This document shows, piece by piece, positions 51,823 to 60,269 of a stretch of DNA of 64,000 nt; the stretch's first letter is position 1, and each line of letters begins with the position of its first letter. The notes under the pieces were generated by a model. The model saw only the letters and a list, made by a program, of their open reading frames with translations, did not search any database and was not told the DNA's origin. A program made the translations under genes and the position numbers. Source of the DNA: Alphaproteobacteria bacterium (GTDB lineage Bacteria; Pseudomonadota; Alphaproteobacteria; RF32; CAG-239). The stretch spans positions 62,001-126,000 of the forward strand of contig JAFUBQ010000020.1 of NCBI GenBank assembly GCA_017460085.1, written 5' to 3'.

Positions 51823-52233
51823 TTACTTTTCCAATCCGCTGTGCTTCTTAGGTCTAACCTCAAACGGTGCATTTGCCGACACCTCCTTAATTGGTGTCGC
51901 TCCTTTCATACTTTTTTTAACGTGTGGCGTTAATTTTTTGATTTTATTTAAATTTGAACGATGTTGTTCACGTGCTTCTTTTAATTTTTGCTCTTTCAAA
52001 ACAGCCCTTAACACGGTAACTTTATAATATTTCATTGCTTGTCTCTCTGTTCCGTTTCCCGGTTCTGCCAAATTTTCAAATTCCTCATATTTTGCTTGTT
52101 CAACAAGCTTTGTTAGTTTTCTTTCTGTACTTGGACCCGGATCTAAAATTCCCAATTCACCACCATATTTTATTTTAGGATTGTGTGTATCGTTTCTGTT
52201 TTCTTCCACTTCTTTTGCATACATTTTTCGCAC
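51823..52233 (-). CDS. second half of a gene split by TAA; carries the shared TPIK/ANAPF tail
   Basis: The same reading frame as the 117-residue ORF upstream, separated only by the TAA at 52318; codons 51823-52317 are otherwise open. There is no good ribosome site for the GTG/ATG starts inside it, so it is best read as the distal part of one 282-residue protein, either broken or read through. It ends with KKSMKGATPIKEVSANAPFE in a basic context; the motif TPIKEVSANAPFEV (coding bases 51856-51897) repeats the tail of 45919-47037. Function unknown. Confidence 0.6.
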   Translation of the reverse strand: MRKMYAKEVEENRNDTHNPKIKYGGELGILDPGPSTERKLTKLVEQAKYEEFENLAEPGNGTERQAMKYYKVTVLRAVLKEQKLKEAREQHRSNLNKIKKLTPHVKKSMKGATPIKEVSANAPFEVRPKKHSGLEK

Positions 52234-52317
52234 TTCAGCAACATCAATATCATCATGCTTTTCTAAATAGTCCAGAATATTGGAAAAATTTCTAATATAA
52301 GCCTCTTTTGACCAAGT

Positions 52318-52671
52318 TTAATTTTCCGCAATTTCCATTAAAAAGTTTAAACCGGATACGAAGTGTTCTTTATCGCCAAAGTGGTGCTGATCTTTTCTGG
52401 CATTTGCAAAAAATGAGGCATCTGTAGCCAATACAGCTATTTTTCTGTCATCGACTTGCCTTGTATCTCCATAATAAACATCGATGGTGTTTGGATATTC
52501 TTTTTTTAAATATTCAATAATTACCGGATAATTTTCTTTAACAAAAGCAACTTTATCCTCATTACCTTCTACATACTGTTTTATTTCATTGTCGCGATAT
52601 GTATATCTATAAAAACTATCCAGTTCTGCATATCTTTCTTCATCACTCACAAATAAATTGTCATTTTTCAT
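52318..52671 (-). CDS. first half of the split accessory gene
   Basis: 117 residues ending at the in-frame TAA. Soluble, acidic, with Tyr-rich helices (AELDSFYRYTYRDNEIKQYV, 20 residues) and IIEYLKKEYPNTIDVYYGDT. AAGGAG is 8 bases before the ATG. Promoter at 52710 is almost the same as that of the DUF218 protein upstream. Read with the second half it would be 282 residues. A new family to me. Confidence 0.6.
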   Translation of the reverse strand: MKNDNLFVSDEERYAELDSFYRYTYRDNEIKQYVEGNEDKVAFVKENYPVIIEYLKKEYPNTIDVYYGDTRQVDDRKIAVLATDASFFANARKDQHHFGDKEHFVSGLNFLMEIAEN

Positions 52672-52709
52672 CTTCCCATCTCCTTTATAAAATTACCATT
52701 TATATCTGC

Positions 52710-52738
52710 AATATACCTCAACCATAGACAAAAGTCAA
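52710..52738 (-). promoter_or_regulatory. promoter with shared operator-like spacer (copy 1)
   Basis: Minus strand: TTGACT, 17-base spacer, TATATT. The block TTGACTTTTGTCTATG, containing GAC-TTTT-GTC as an inverted repeat, is identical to that at 54423-54451. Confidence 0.8.
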
Positions 52739-52753
52739 CGTTTTTTTTACAAA

Positions 52754-54391
52754 TCATCTTTGTTTATTTTGGCGCTTTAAATATTCAACCACACCTTTCA
52801 TCTTTTTCGGGCTGACATTATCAGAACCCATAATAATTTTTGCCTCATCTTCATAATTATGCTCAGTTTTGGCTATGGAACGCAAATTTTCTTTTTTAGT
52901 TTGCCCATTGCCGTAAAAAGCCACTTCGGCTGAAAGTTTACCCTCATGAGCCAATTTCCGCCGTAAATGAAAAACATTATACATAATTGTATTATCAACG
53001 GATTTAGCATTTTCCCAGCCATAAACTTTATCTTGCTCAGCTCTCAACAACTTCATTATTGCAGCAACATCTACATCGGTTCCGGCTAATTCATTTGCCA
53101 CATTCGGATATGAATAAACCAGCGAAATCGGCAAAAATTTTTTAAATTTTGCGGGATATTCGCCGAGCTTGGAATCAAATCTGCCGCCGGCGCTTACCCG
53201 ATATGGATGCGGTAAACAATTACCAAGAATAATGTCTTGCGCAACACCATTTATTTTATCATACGACAAATAACGTTCACTTTCTTTCATTGAAGGCTCT
53301 ACCACCGGCATAATAAAGTTGGTCGGCGCCAGTTTTTCGCCGTTTGGCAACCCTTCGTCTTCCATGCGCTGAAACTGAAACGCAAATTCAGAAGCAATCC
53401 GCTTTTGATACGCCGGATAACCAAACATCGCAAAATAAACTTCTTTATCGCGCGGAAAATATTTATTACGAATTTCCGCCAGCAATGTGGTATTTTCTTC
53501 AGTTGAAGTATCAGTCGGCGTAACCAAACATTCTTTAAGTATTTCCTCAGAAATACCGGCTTTCCGGCAATAGCGCACATACATTTCAACTTCACTGCCG
53601 GTATTAAATCGCAAATTACCTTGGCTGAAATCTGTATTTCCCTGATTGTCATATAAACCAAGAAAAACTAACTTCTTTGCCTTGCCGGTGCGTAAATAAT
53701 CTTCAAACCATGCTTCAACCGCAGGCTCTGCCGAACCGGGGTGTCCCGAAAAAATTACAAATGCATCGGTATTTTCCGGCAATTTATGATAGTCATGTGC
53801 CGTAATTTTGCGCTTATATCCGTCATATTCAATAACTTCTCCATCTTTGAACATACCTCTCCGTTCGGCTTCAAGCAAAATATCTTTTTCGGAATCTAGT
53901 AAAGAATAATACAAAACATCCTCATCTTTTGAAGGGTGCATTCTCTTTACCACATCGGCCGCCAGACGCAAATTAAAATCCGGATTTTCTACCATTCTCT
54001 GCGCCAACTTTATGTCTTTATCAAATGCCGATAATGCCAATGATGGAGATTGTTCCATTTCTTTTTGTATTGCTTTATATCTTTCATCTTCAAAAAATTT
54101 GCCTTGAGAAAGCAAGCTGAAAATTTCATTTTCATCACCGGCAAAATATTTTTTTACAACTTTTTGATTCTCGTGAATTAAATCTTTTGCCAATGATAAA
54201 TTACACTTCGGCTCCGTCATCATTCTTCTGATGAATTTCATGTCTTGAACATAAGCATCAAAATAGCGCTGCTCTGCCCAACCGCGAAGAGTAAGCTCGT
54301 TTTGATAGTTTTCAAACTTAAGCTCTTTACCGCTTAAAAAATCAATAACAATTTGTTCATAAACAGTAGGCTCATAATCTAAATTTTGCAT
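52754..54391 (-). CDS. DUF218 (YdcF/SanA-like) protein with N-terminal repeats
   Basis: 545 residues. Residues about 40-190 hold two similar helical units: DMKFIRRMMTEPKCNLSLAKDL near 50 and DIKLAQRMVENPDFNLRLAADV near 125 (short excerpts). The second half (about 205-330) is a DUF218 domain: DAFVIFSGHPGSAEPAVEAW, then FNTGSEVEMYVRYCRKAGI and TPTDTSTEENTTLLAEI, the 'S-x-nT-x-EN' signature of ElyC/SanA/YdcF proteins. Those act on envelope intermediates or nucleotides; here no membrane anchor is present. ATG 54391 has AGGAG at 8 bases; the GTG 6 bases earlier is too close. Accessory. Confidence 0.72.
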   Translation of the reverse strand: MQNLDYEPTVYEQIVIDFLSGKELKFENYQNELTLRGWAEQRYFDAYVQDMKFIRRMMTEPKCNLSLAKDLIHENQKVVKKYFAGDENEIFSLLSQGKFFEDERYKAIQKEMEQSPSLALSAFDKDIKLAQRMVENPDFNLRLAADVVKRMHPSKDEDVLYYSLLDSEKDILLEAERRGMFKDGEVIEYDGYKRKITAHDYHKLPENTDAFVIFSGHPGSAEPAVEAWFEDYLRTGKAKKLVFLGLYDNQGNTDFSQGNLRFNTGSEVEMYVRYCRKAGISEEILKECLVTPTDTSTEENTTLLAEIRNKYFPRDKEVYFAMFGYPAYQKRIASEFAFQFQRMEDEGLPNGEKLAPTNFIMPVVEPSMKESERYLSYDKINGVAQDIILGNCLPHPYRVSAGGRFDSKLGEYPAKFKKFLPISLVYSYPNVANELAGTDVDVAAIMKLLRAEQDKVYGWENAKSVDNTIMYNVFHLRRKLAHEGKLSAEVAFYGNGQTKKENLRSIAKTEHNYEDEAKIIMGSDNVSPKKMKGVVEYLKRQNKQR

Positions 54392-54422
54392 TGGCACATC
54401 TCCTTTTCATTTTCTGTGCCAC

Positions 54423-54451
54423 ATCATACTCCAATCATAGACAAAAGTCAA
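54423..54451 (-). promoter_or_regulatory. promoter with shared operator-like spacer (copy 2)
   Basis: Minus strand: TTGACT, 17-base spacer, TATGAT, 32 bases before the DUF218 protein start. Sixteen bases from the -35 onward match copy 1 exactly. Confidence 0.8.
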
Positions 54452-54477
54452 GTTTTTTTGAAAAAACGTTTATATCT

Positions 54478-55413
54478 CTACTGCGTCAACACAGAATAGA
54501 GAATTTTGCCGTCTTCATTGCTTAATAAAAACACCCAATCGGCATAATATGGCCGCAACTGTTCAATTTGCTCCGGCACATCTTTATTCGCAACTTTTTC
54601 TGTGGCTAAATCTACATACAGCCAATAACTATCGCTAAAAGCATATAAATTTAATTGATATATCAAGCCTGAATTTAAATGTATTAACATTTTAAGAGGT
54701 TGCGCTTGCGGATTATACTTCTCAAATTCTTCTTTTTTGACAATACCATCATAACCTACAAATTGCAGCAAAGATAAGAGCTGAGTCAAAAAATCCATTT
54801 TTCCTTTTGCATCTTGCAAAATATCATGCCCCAAATACAATTCATTAAAAGTAATGCCGGCAATTTCTTTTTCGGAAACCGCTAATAAAGGCATTGGCAC
54901 CCAAGACTGCACGTTGGCTGAAAACATCTTAACCGGACCAATACGATAAATCTTTCCCTTTCCTTTTTTATATGCTAAACGCGATTTATCTTTTTCGACA
55001 TCACTTGATACTGTAACGTCTTCAATTAAGTGATTGTCTTCACTATATATTTTTATATTTATGCCTTCACGTTCCAAATCTGCCGACATTTGTTCATCTA
55101 AATTGTAAGTAGAAATAATCAGAGCATTATTCAGCATATCATAAAAACCGCTCAGCATTTCCGTATTCACAAAATATTCTGCAGCTTCTTTTATGCGCCA
55201 ATAGTCACCGTCACGATAAATGGTGAAACTTTGTCCGTTATGTGTCAGCTTGGCTTTTTGCATAAATTGAATATTTGCGCGCGTTGATTCAAAAGCATAA
55301 TGTCCACGAACCATTGCTTCATCAACATTTTCCCGATAATGCTGCGCCGTTTTTAAGCCTATCGCCATTATAACAACAAAAAACACTGCCCAAAACAGAT
55401 ATTTTTTAGTCAT
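54478..55413 (-). CDS. DUF4340-like membrane-anchored protein of the ABC exporter cluster
   Basis: 311 residues. N-terminal helix YLFWAVFFVVIMAIGL (5-20) then a periplasmic beta-rich domain (FTIYRDGDYWRI; MLSGFYDMLNNALIISTYN), the pattern of DUF4340 proteins that follow GldG-type ABC genes. ATG 55413 overlaps the stop of the permease gene by 8 bases and is preferred; an upstream ATG gives a Lys/Asn extension over the neighbour. Ends 27 bases from the operator region. No lipobox, so it is anchored by the helix. Confidence 0.75.
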   Translation of the reverse strand: MTKKYLFWAVFFVVIMAIGLKTAQHYRENVDEAMVRGHYAFESTRANIQFMQKAKLTHNGQSFTIYRDGDYWRIKEAAEYFVNTEMLSGFYDMLNNALIISTYNLDEQMSADLEREGINIKIYSEDNHLIEDVTVSSDVEKDKSRLAYKKGKGKIYRIGPVKMFSANVQSWVPMPLLAVSEKEIAGITFNELYLGHDILQDAKGKMDFLTQLLSLLQFVGYDGIVKKEEFEKYNPQAQPLKMLIHLNSGLIYQLNLYAFSDSYWLYVDLATEKVANKDVPEQIEQLRPYYADWVFLLSNEDGKILYSVLTQ

Positions 55414-57727
55414 CAAACATCTCCTTAATTTTCCGTTTTTTTCGTTCTCCAAAAATCCAAAGAATTAACCCCGACAAAACAATCAAAAGTAAAGGTATAA
55501 TAATTGCCTGCAATATCAAAATTTCATATATTTTTTGAATTTTCGCCTGCTTTGCCGAATATTGTAATTGCTCAATCTGCTTTTCGGTTTTTGCCAAAGA
55601 TTTACCGGCCATGCTGATTTGCACCATTTTATTCAGCAAATTAGCTTCTCCACCGCTTTTTTGATATAATTCAAGTTGCATTTCATTTAAAATATCTGAA
55701 AGTTCATCCAGCTGCTCGCGATATGGTTTATATGCTTCATATTCCAGTTGAATATCAATATTTTGTTCATTATTATTGAACATATTAATCGGTAATTTGA
55801 TATATAACTCATTACCCACCATAACGTCTGTTATAGTTCGCAAAATTTCCCCGTTGGCGGCTTTGGCTATCAAACTATACGGATTTTTATCATCAGTATG
55901 CTCATCAACCCAGTTATCTTCATCTAAAATATCAACATCGCTTACCAGCGCAAATTTGGCAGCTTTGTTTTCTGCGTGCCAGCTTAACCAACGCAGTGAC
56001 GGATTATTTTCATAAAACGGATTATCCGTGTAGTGTGAATTAAGTTTACCGGAAAAAATTGCTCCGATGTAATCGCCTTTATCAGTATAAATTATCGGCT
56101 TTACACTAATATCCTCATTTTCCGCCGTAAATGCCGCCGCATATGCAACATTGAGCTGTTTTTTGTTTGTAACAAAGGCCTTATCCGCAAAGGCTTCGTC
56201 AGTTAAATAATCTTTAAATTTAATTCCCCAATGGCTGAAAAACGGAGCCAAACTCAGCTTCTGTTCATTAATTGTTGCGACTTGTCGCTGAGTATAAAAA
56301 TCTAAAAATACCAACAATTTACCGCCGTTTATAATATATTGGTCAATGGCATATAAAAACAATGCTGATAATTTTTTAGGATTAACTAAAATAACCATAT
56401 CAGTATCAGGGGAAATGTATGGAGTATTATCTTCAATTTTGTGTAAATCATAATCGTTTTCTAAATTAAGCATTATTGCTTCAAACGGCTGCAAATTTTG
56501 TTGTTTATCCAAATATACTCCGATTTTTTTCTTCACATTTTGCGGTTGAATAAGTTTTAATAAAGCAATTGCCGCATCTTTTTCCACATAAGCGTAGCGC
56601 TGGGGTAAAAATTGCTTAATTACGGTCTCCGAGCCATCACGCAACTTGAAAAAAGCTCCGAAATAATTGCGGCTTCCTTTTGCATTTTCGCTATAATATA
56701 AACCGCGCCGTAAAATATTTTCTTCTAAAGCCGAAAAAGCCTTAACCGGCAGAATTTCCACATTTATCATTCCTTGCGATAAGATTTCATATTTTTTGAA
56801 AAAACGCGCAATTTGCTCAAAAAAATGCTGATTTTCCGGATTTTGCTGCAAATAGTCTTCCGCCGCATAAATTTCAACTGTAACAGGCTTATCCAGCTTG
56901 CTAATCAGCGTTTTTGTTTGTTGTTTTGGCGTATATATCTGTGCCGAAGTCATATCTAATTTTGCCGGAAAAAAATTATAAACGGTATTCAAACATAAAC
57001 AAATTCCGAGTATCAGCAAAAAAGCAAAGCTCCAATATTTAAGCCTTTTATATTTCATTGTTGCACGTTGCAGAGAAAGCGCTAAAATATTTAATATTAA
57101 CAGTCCACCGCTAAACAAAACAAAATATAAAACATCAACAACACCAAATTCGGCAAACAAAAAATTTTTATAAACCATATAAAATTTACTGCTTGGCACC
57201 CAAGCCCACAAACTCATCAGTAAAACACTGAATAAATATGTTTTAATCAATTGCCGGCTTAAAGATGAAATTAAGCACCCTAAAGAACTCAATGCCATCA
57301 TCATAAGTTCTAATCCAATGAAATTACTTATAATATTACAAAAATCTAAATGCAGTCGTGATGCCGAGTATAAAATAAAAGGAAGTAAACCCAATGCCAT
57401 TAGGCTTAATAAGCCGAAAACAGCAGCCCATTTTGCCAGCACTAATACAGAATCAGACAACGGCAGAGTTAACAAAAACTCATCTGTTCCCGATTTATAT
57501 TCTTCAGTCCATGTACGCATACTCAAAGCCGGAATTAGCGCAACCAAAATTACCGGTTGCCACATAAATAAAGCATATAGCGCCGTATCATGCATATCTA
57601 AATATGAACCAAAATAAAAAGCAACTCCAACAGAAACAAGCATATAAACAAACGCCACACCAAAAAACATACCGTTTTTCAAGCAAGAGTTAAATTCTTT
57701 TTTCAATAAAGCAGCAAACACTCTCAT
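55406..57727 (-). CDS. fused ABC permease and GldG-like substrate-interaction protein
   Basis: 773 residues joining what are two genes in other bacteria. Residues 1-235 are an ABC-2 permease with six helices (EEYKSGTDEFLLTLPLSDSV, 20 residues, is the cytoplasmic elbow), like GldF/CcmB-type permeases. Residues 240-755 are a GldG-type periplasmic domain with DKPVTVEIYAAEDYLQQNPE and a C-terminal helix (ILQAIIIPLLLIVLSGLIL). The last helix anchors the tail. Together with the ATPase at 57736 it forms an exporter of unknown cargo. Confidence 0.85.
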   Translation of the reverse strand: MRVFAALLKKEFNSCLKNGMFFGVAFVYMLVSVGVAFYFGSYLDMHDTALYALFMWQPVILVALIPALSMRTWTEEYKSGTDEFLLTLPLSDSVLVLAKWAAVFGLLSLMALGLLPFILYSASRLHLDFCNIISNFIGLELMMMALSSLGCLISSLSRQLIKTYLFSVLLMSLWAWVPSSKFYMVYKNFLFAEFGVVDVLYFVLFSGGLLILNILALSLQRATMKYKRLKYWSFAFLLILGICLCLNTVYNFFPAKLDMTSAQIYTPKQQTKTLISKLDKPVTVEIYAAEDYLQQNPENQHFFEQIARFFKKYEILSQGMINVEILPVKAFSALEENILRRGLYYSENAKGSRNYFGAFFKLRDGSETVIKQFLPQRYAYVEKDAAIALLKLIQPQNVKKKIGVYLDKQQNLQPFEAIMLNLENDYDLHKIEDNTPYISPDTDMVILVNPKKLSALFLYAIDQYIINGGKLLVFLDFYTQRQVATINEQKLSLAPFFSHWGIKFKDYLTDEAFADKAFVTNKKQLNVAYAAAFTAENEDISVKPIIYTDKGDYIGAIFSGKLNSHYTDNPFYENNPSLRWLSWHAENKAAKFALVSDVDILDEDNWVDEHTDDKNPYSLIAKAANGEILRTITDVMVGNELYIKLPINMFNNNEQNIDIQLEYEAYKPYREQLDELSDILNEMQLELYQKSGGEANLLNKMVQISMAGKSLAKTEKQIEQLQYSAKQAKIQKIYEILILQAIIIPLLLIVLSGLILWIFGERKKRKIKEMFDD

Positions 57728-57735
57728 ATTTCACC

Positions 57736-58449
57736 TCAATTTTCCGTCACTTGCTGAAATGAGCGCAATAAATCATTTCCGGCTGTTTTTTTAAATTGCA
57801 CTAAATCCGTATCTGCCGACAATTTACCTTTATGAATGAGCAAAATATGCGACGCTAAAACTTCAACATCTTCCAGCATATGTGTAGAAATAATAACCAT
57901 ATGCTTTTCAGCGTAATCAGCAATAATTTGCCGCAAAACTTGCTTTTGATTTGGGTCTAAACCTTCTGTCGGCTCATCAAGCAATAATAATTCTGGCTCG
58001 GCCAAAAGAGCCGCCGCTAATTCTACCCGCTTTTTATATCCTTTAGATAAGGTTTCATTTTTTTGCCATAGTACATTTTGCAAAGCCATTTTTGCCACCA
58101 CTTCGGCAATTTTATCTTGGCATATTGCTTTCGGCAAACCACGAATTTGAGCTGCAAAATGCAAAAAATCGTAAACAGACATTTCTCCGTAAAGAGAAGA
58201 TATTTCAGGAACATAGCCAATCATCTTCAAATATTTGGTGCGATTTTGTTCTGTTTTTAATCCGTTTAATACAATTTCTCCCGCATCAGGTTCATAAAAC
58301 CCGGCAATTAAACGAAATAATGTCGATTTACCGGCACCATTTTTTCCTAATAAAGCCGTTACTTTACCTGCCTCAACTTCAAAGCTGACATCATCTAAGG
58401 CCTTAATAGCGCCAAAATTTTTGCTAATGTGACAAACCTCAAGTTTCAT
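57736..58449 (-). CDS. ABC transporter ATP-binding protein (GldA-like)
   Basis: 237 residues. Walker A GKNGAGKST near residue 37, Q-loop PEISSLYGEMSV, signature LSKGYKKR near 125, Walker B LLLLDEPTEGLDP, H-loop STHM. The signature LSKGYKKRVELA is the form seen in ABC-2 ATPases of the Gld/NatA type. ATG 58449 with AAGGA nine bases upstream is preferred over the more upstream ATG. It is the first gene of ATPase - permease/GldG - DUF4340. Confidence 0.92.
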   Translation of the reverse strand: MKLEVCHISKNFGAIKALDDVSFEVEAGKVTALLGKNGAGKSTLFRLIAGFYEPDAGEIVLNGLKTEQNRTKYLKMIGYVPEISSLYGEMSVYDFLHFAAQIRGLPKAICQDKIAEVVAKMALQNVLWQKNETLSKGYKKRVELAAALLAEPELLLLDEPTEGLDPNQKQVLRQIIADYAEKHMVIISTHMLEDVEVLASHILLIHKGKLSADTDLVQFKKTAGNDLLRSFQQVTEN

Positions 58450-58558
58450 TGCTAAAATCCTTGTTTTATCAAAACTTTTCAACTATGTTAAAAAACATTA
58501 GTGACAAATTGATTTTAATGGAGTAATAATTAACAAAACGCTTAAACGGAGTAAAAAA

Positions 58559-59059
58559 GTGAATAATTTTACCAAAGAAGAACTTAAAGACTTAATTATA
58601 GGCTTAATCGTTATTATAGCCTCTGTTATTATGGCCGGCGTCTATAAATGGCAAAGCTCTGTATGGGCTGATGCTAAGGCCACCGATTATCCCGTTTATG
58701 CCACATTTAATCGAACAGATGGCCTTGAAGTTGGTGATAAAGTGCGCATGGCCGGTGTTGATATCGGCTATGTTGCGGATTCGGTTTTAGATGACAATTT
58801 TCGTGCTACTTTAACTTTGATGATTAAATCTAATATTCAAATTCCCGATGACAGTAGCGCCGGCATTGTCAGCTCAGGTATTTTAGGTAATAAATATATT
58901 GAAATTGAAGCCGGCGGTTCAGAAGACTTTATAGCACCAAACGGCGAATTTGATTATACACAAGATGCAATGGTTTTAGAGGAATTGGTTGATCGTATTA
59001 TTTCACTTGGTAAAGCTAAGCGTCGTCAAAATAAACCACAAACTATGGAGGAAGATTAA
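58559..59059 (+). CDS. MlaD/MCE-domain protein (first of two)
   Basis: 166 residues. One N-terminal helix (LIIGLIVIIASVIMAGVY) then an MCE domain (YATFNRTDGLEVGDKVRMAG) and the conserved GILGNKYIEIEAGG. MlaD forms hexameric rings that carry phospholipids across the periplasm. Start GTG 58559 has GGAG 8 bases upstream. Its stop shares a base with the next start. The ATPase and permease subunits (MlaF, MlaE) are not adjacent here. Confidence 0.9.
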   Translation: MNNFTKEELKDLIIGLIVIIASVIMAGVYKWQSSVWADAKATDYPVYATFNRTDGLEVGDKVRMAGVDIGYVADSVLDDNFRATLTLMIKSNIQIPDDSSAGIVSSGILGNKYIEIEAGGSEDFIAPNGEFDYTQDAMVLEELVDRIISLGKAKRRQNKPQTMEED

Positions 59060-59517
59060 TGAAGAAAAAACCTGTAGAAACAATTATGGGCCTAGTAGTT
59101 CTGGTTGTTGCTTTGCTGTTTTTAATATTTGCATACAGAGTGTCTGATTTGCAAGTGGTAAAAGGCTATACTCTCTCAGCCGAATTTATGAAAGTAGGCG
59201 GATTAAGCATCGGTTCAGATGTGCGTATTAACGGTATTAAAGTTGGCACGGTTACAGCGCAAAAACTTAAAGATGACTACACTGTTGATATTATCTTCAG
59301 CATTTCCGAAGACGTTAAACTTCCTAAAGACAGCACTGTTTCCATTGTTAGCGATGGCTTAATGGGAGATAAATTTGTAAAAATAGAACCCGGTAATTCT
59401 GCCGAGTATTTAACTGACGGCGATTCGTTTACAAAAACCAAAGATTTTAAAACGCTTGAAGATATGGTTGGTGAAATTATCTTTATGGTTACAGATGGCG
59501 GAGATAATAATGGCTAA
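59059..59517 (+). CDS. mlaD: MlaD/MCE-domain protein (second of two)
   Basis: 152 residues. Same organisation as the preceding gene: helix VETIMGLVVLVVALLFLIFA, MCE domain with KVGGLSIGSDVRINGIKVG and the DGLMGDKFVKIEPG signature. The two are paralogs and are translated together (one-base overlap). This one has the canonical MlaD loop sequence. Confidence 0.92.
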   Translation: MKKKPVETIMGLVVLVVALLFLIFAYRVSDLQVVKGYTLSAEFMKVGGLSIGSDVRINGIKVGTVTAQKLKDDYTVDIIFSISEDVKLPKDSTVSIVSDGLMGDKFVKIEPGNSAEYLTDGDSFTKTKDFKTLEDMVGEIIFMVTDGGDNNG

Positions 59518-60178
59518 AATCCAAAAGTTATTATTTATTGCATTTACATTATTTCCGCTTTCATTACACGCTGAAGGAATCAGTAAAAATACGGCGCAAA
59601 TGCAGGCTATGGATAAAATCACCGGCCGTGTCAGCGTAATAAATGTTCCGGTCGATGGCGAAGTGAAGTTTGGCTCGCTTTCTATTGTAGTTCGCAGTTG
59701 TCAAACTCGTCCGGAAGAAGAAACTCCTGATAATTTTGCTTTTGTAGATATTACGGATACAAATTTGCAAGGTGAAGAACTTAATATTTTTAAGGGCTGG
59801 ATGATATCTTCTTCACCGGCAACTCATGCTGTTGAACACCCAATTTATGATGTGTGGTTACTCAAGTGCCTTGATACAAAAGTGGCAAAAAGTCAGCTTT
59901 TAAGCAGCGAACAATTAACTGCACGCGATAATTTGCCTATGCAAGCAATTTCATCGGTAGCTGTTTCTAATGCGGACAGCGCTGGAAAAAATGCAACTTT
60001 AATAGAAATGCAAGCACAAGAAGATGTGTCGAAAAATGAACAAGAACCGGATATGAATGCGGTTGAATTTTTATACGATGAAGAAGATTCGGACGCAGAT
60101 GAAGCGGAAGAAAATGCAGAAGAAACAGTTGAAACAAGCGAAGAAACAACTGAATATAATGCCAAAACTATCGATTAA
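59510..60178 (+). CDS. DUF2155-domain exported protein
   Basis: 222 residues. Signal peptide KLLFIAFTLFPLSLHA, then the DUF2155 core (AMDKITGRVSVINVPVDGEV, 20 residues, FGSLSIVVRSCQTRP, FKGWMISSSPATHAVEHPIY and DVWLLKC), found in alphaproteobacteria next to MlaD genes and complex I assembly genes. The last 60 residues are a Glu/Asp-rich tail. ATG 59510 overlaps the MlaD stop (ATGGCTAA) by 8 bases and has GGAG upstream. Function unknown. Confidence 0.88.
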   Translation: MAKIQKLLFIAFTLFPLSLHAEGISKNTAQMQAMDKITGRVSVINVPVDGEVKFGSLSIVVRSCQTRPEEETPDNFAFVDITDTNLQGEELNIFKGWMISSSPATHAVEHPIYDVWLLKCLDTKVAKSQLLSSEQLTARDNLPMQAISSVAVSNADSAGKNATLIEMQAQEDVSKNEQEPDMNAVEFLYDEEDSDADEAEENAEETVETSEETTEYNAKTID

Positions 60179-60269
60179 AATTTTCTTGTAAAAAAACGCT
60201 TATTTCCCCTGCCCGTCATATTTTTATATTATGAAAATTCATTAACTTGAAAAACTGAAATATTATATT

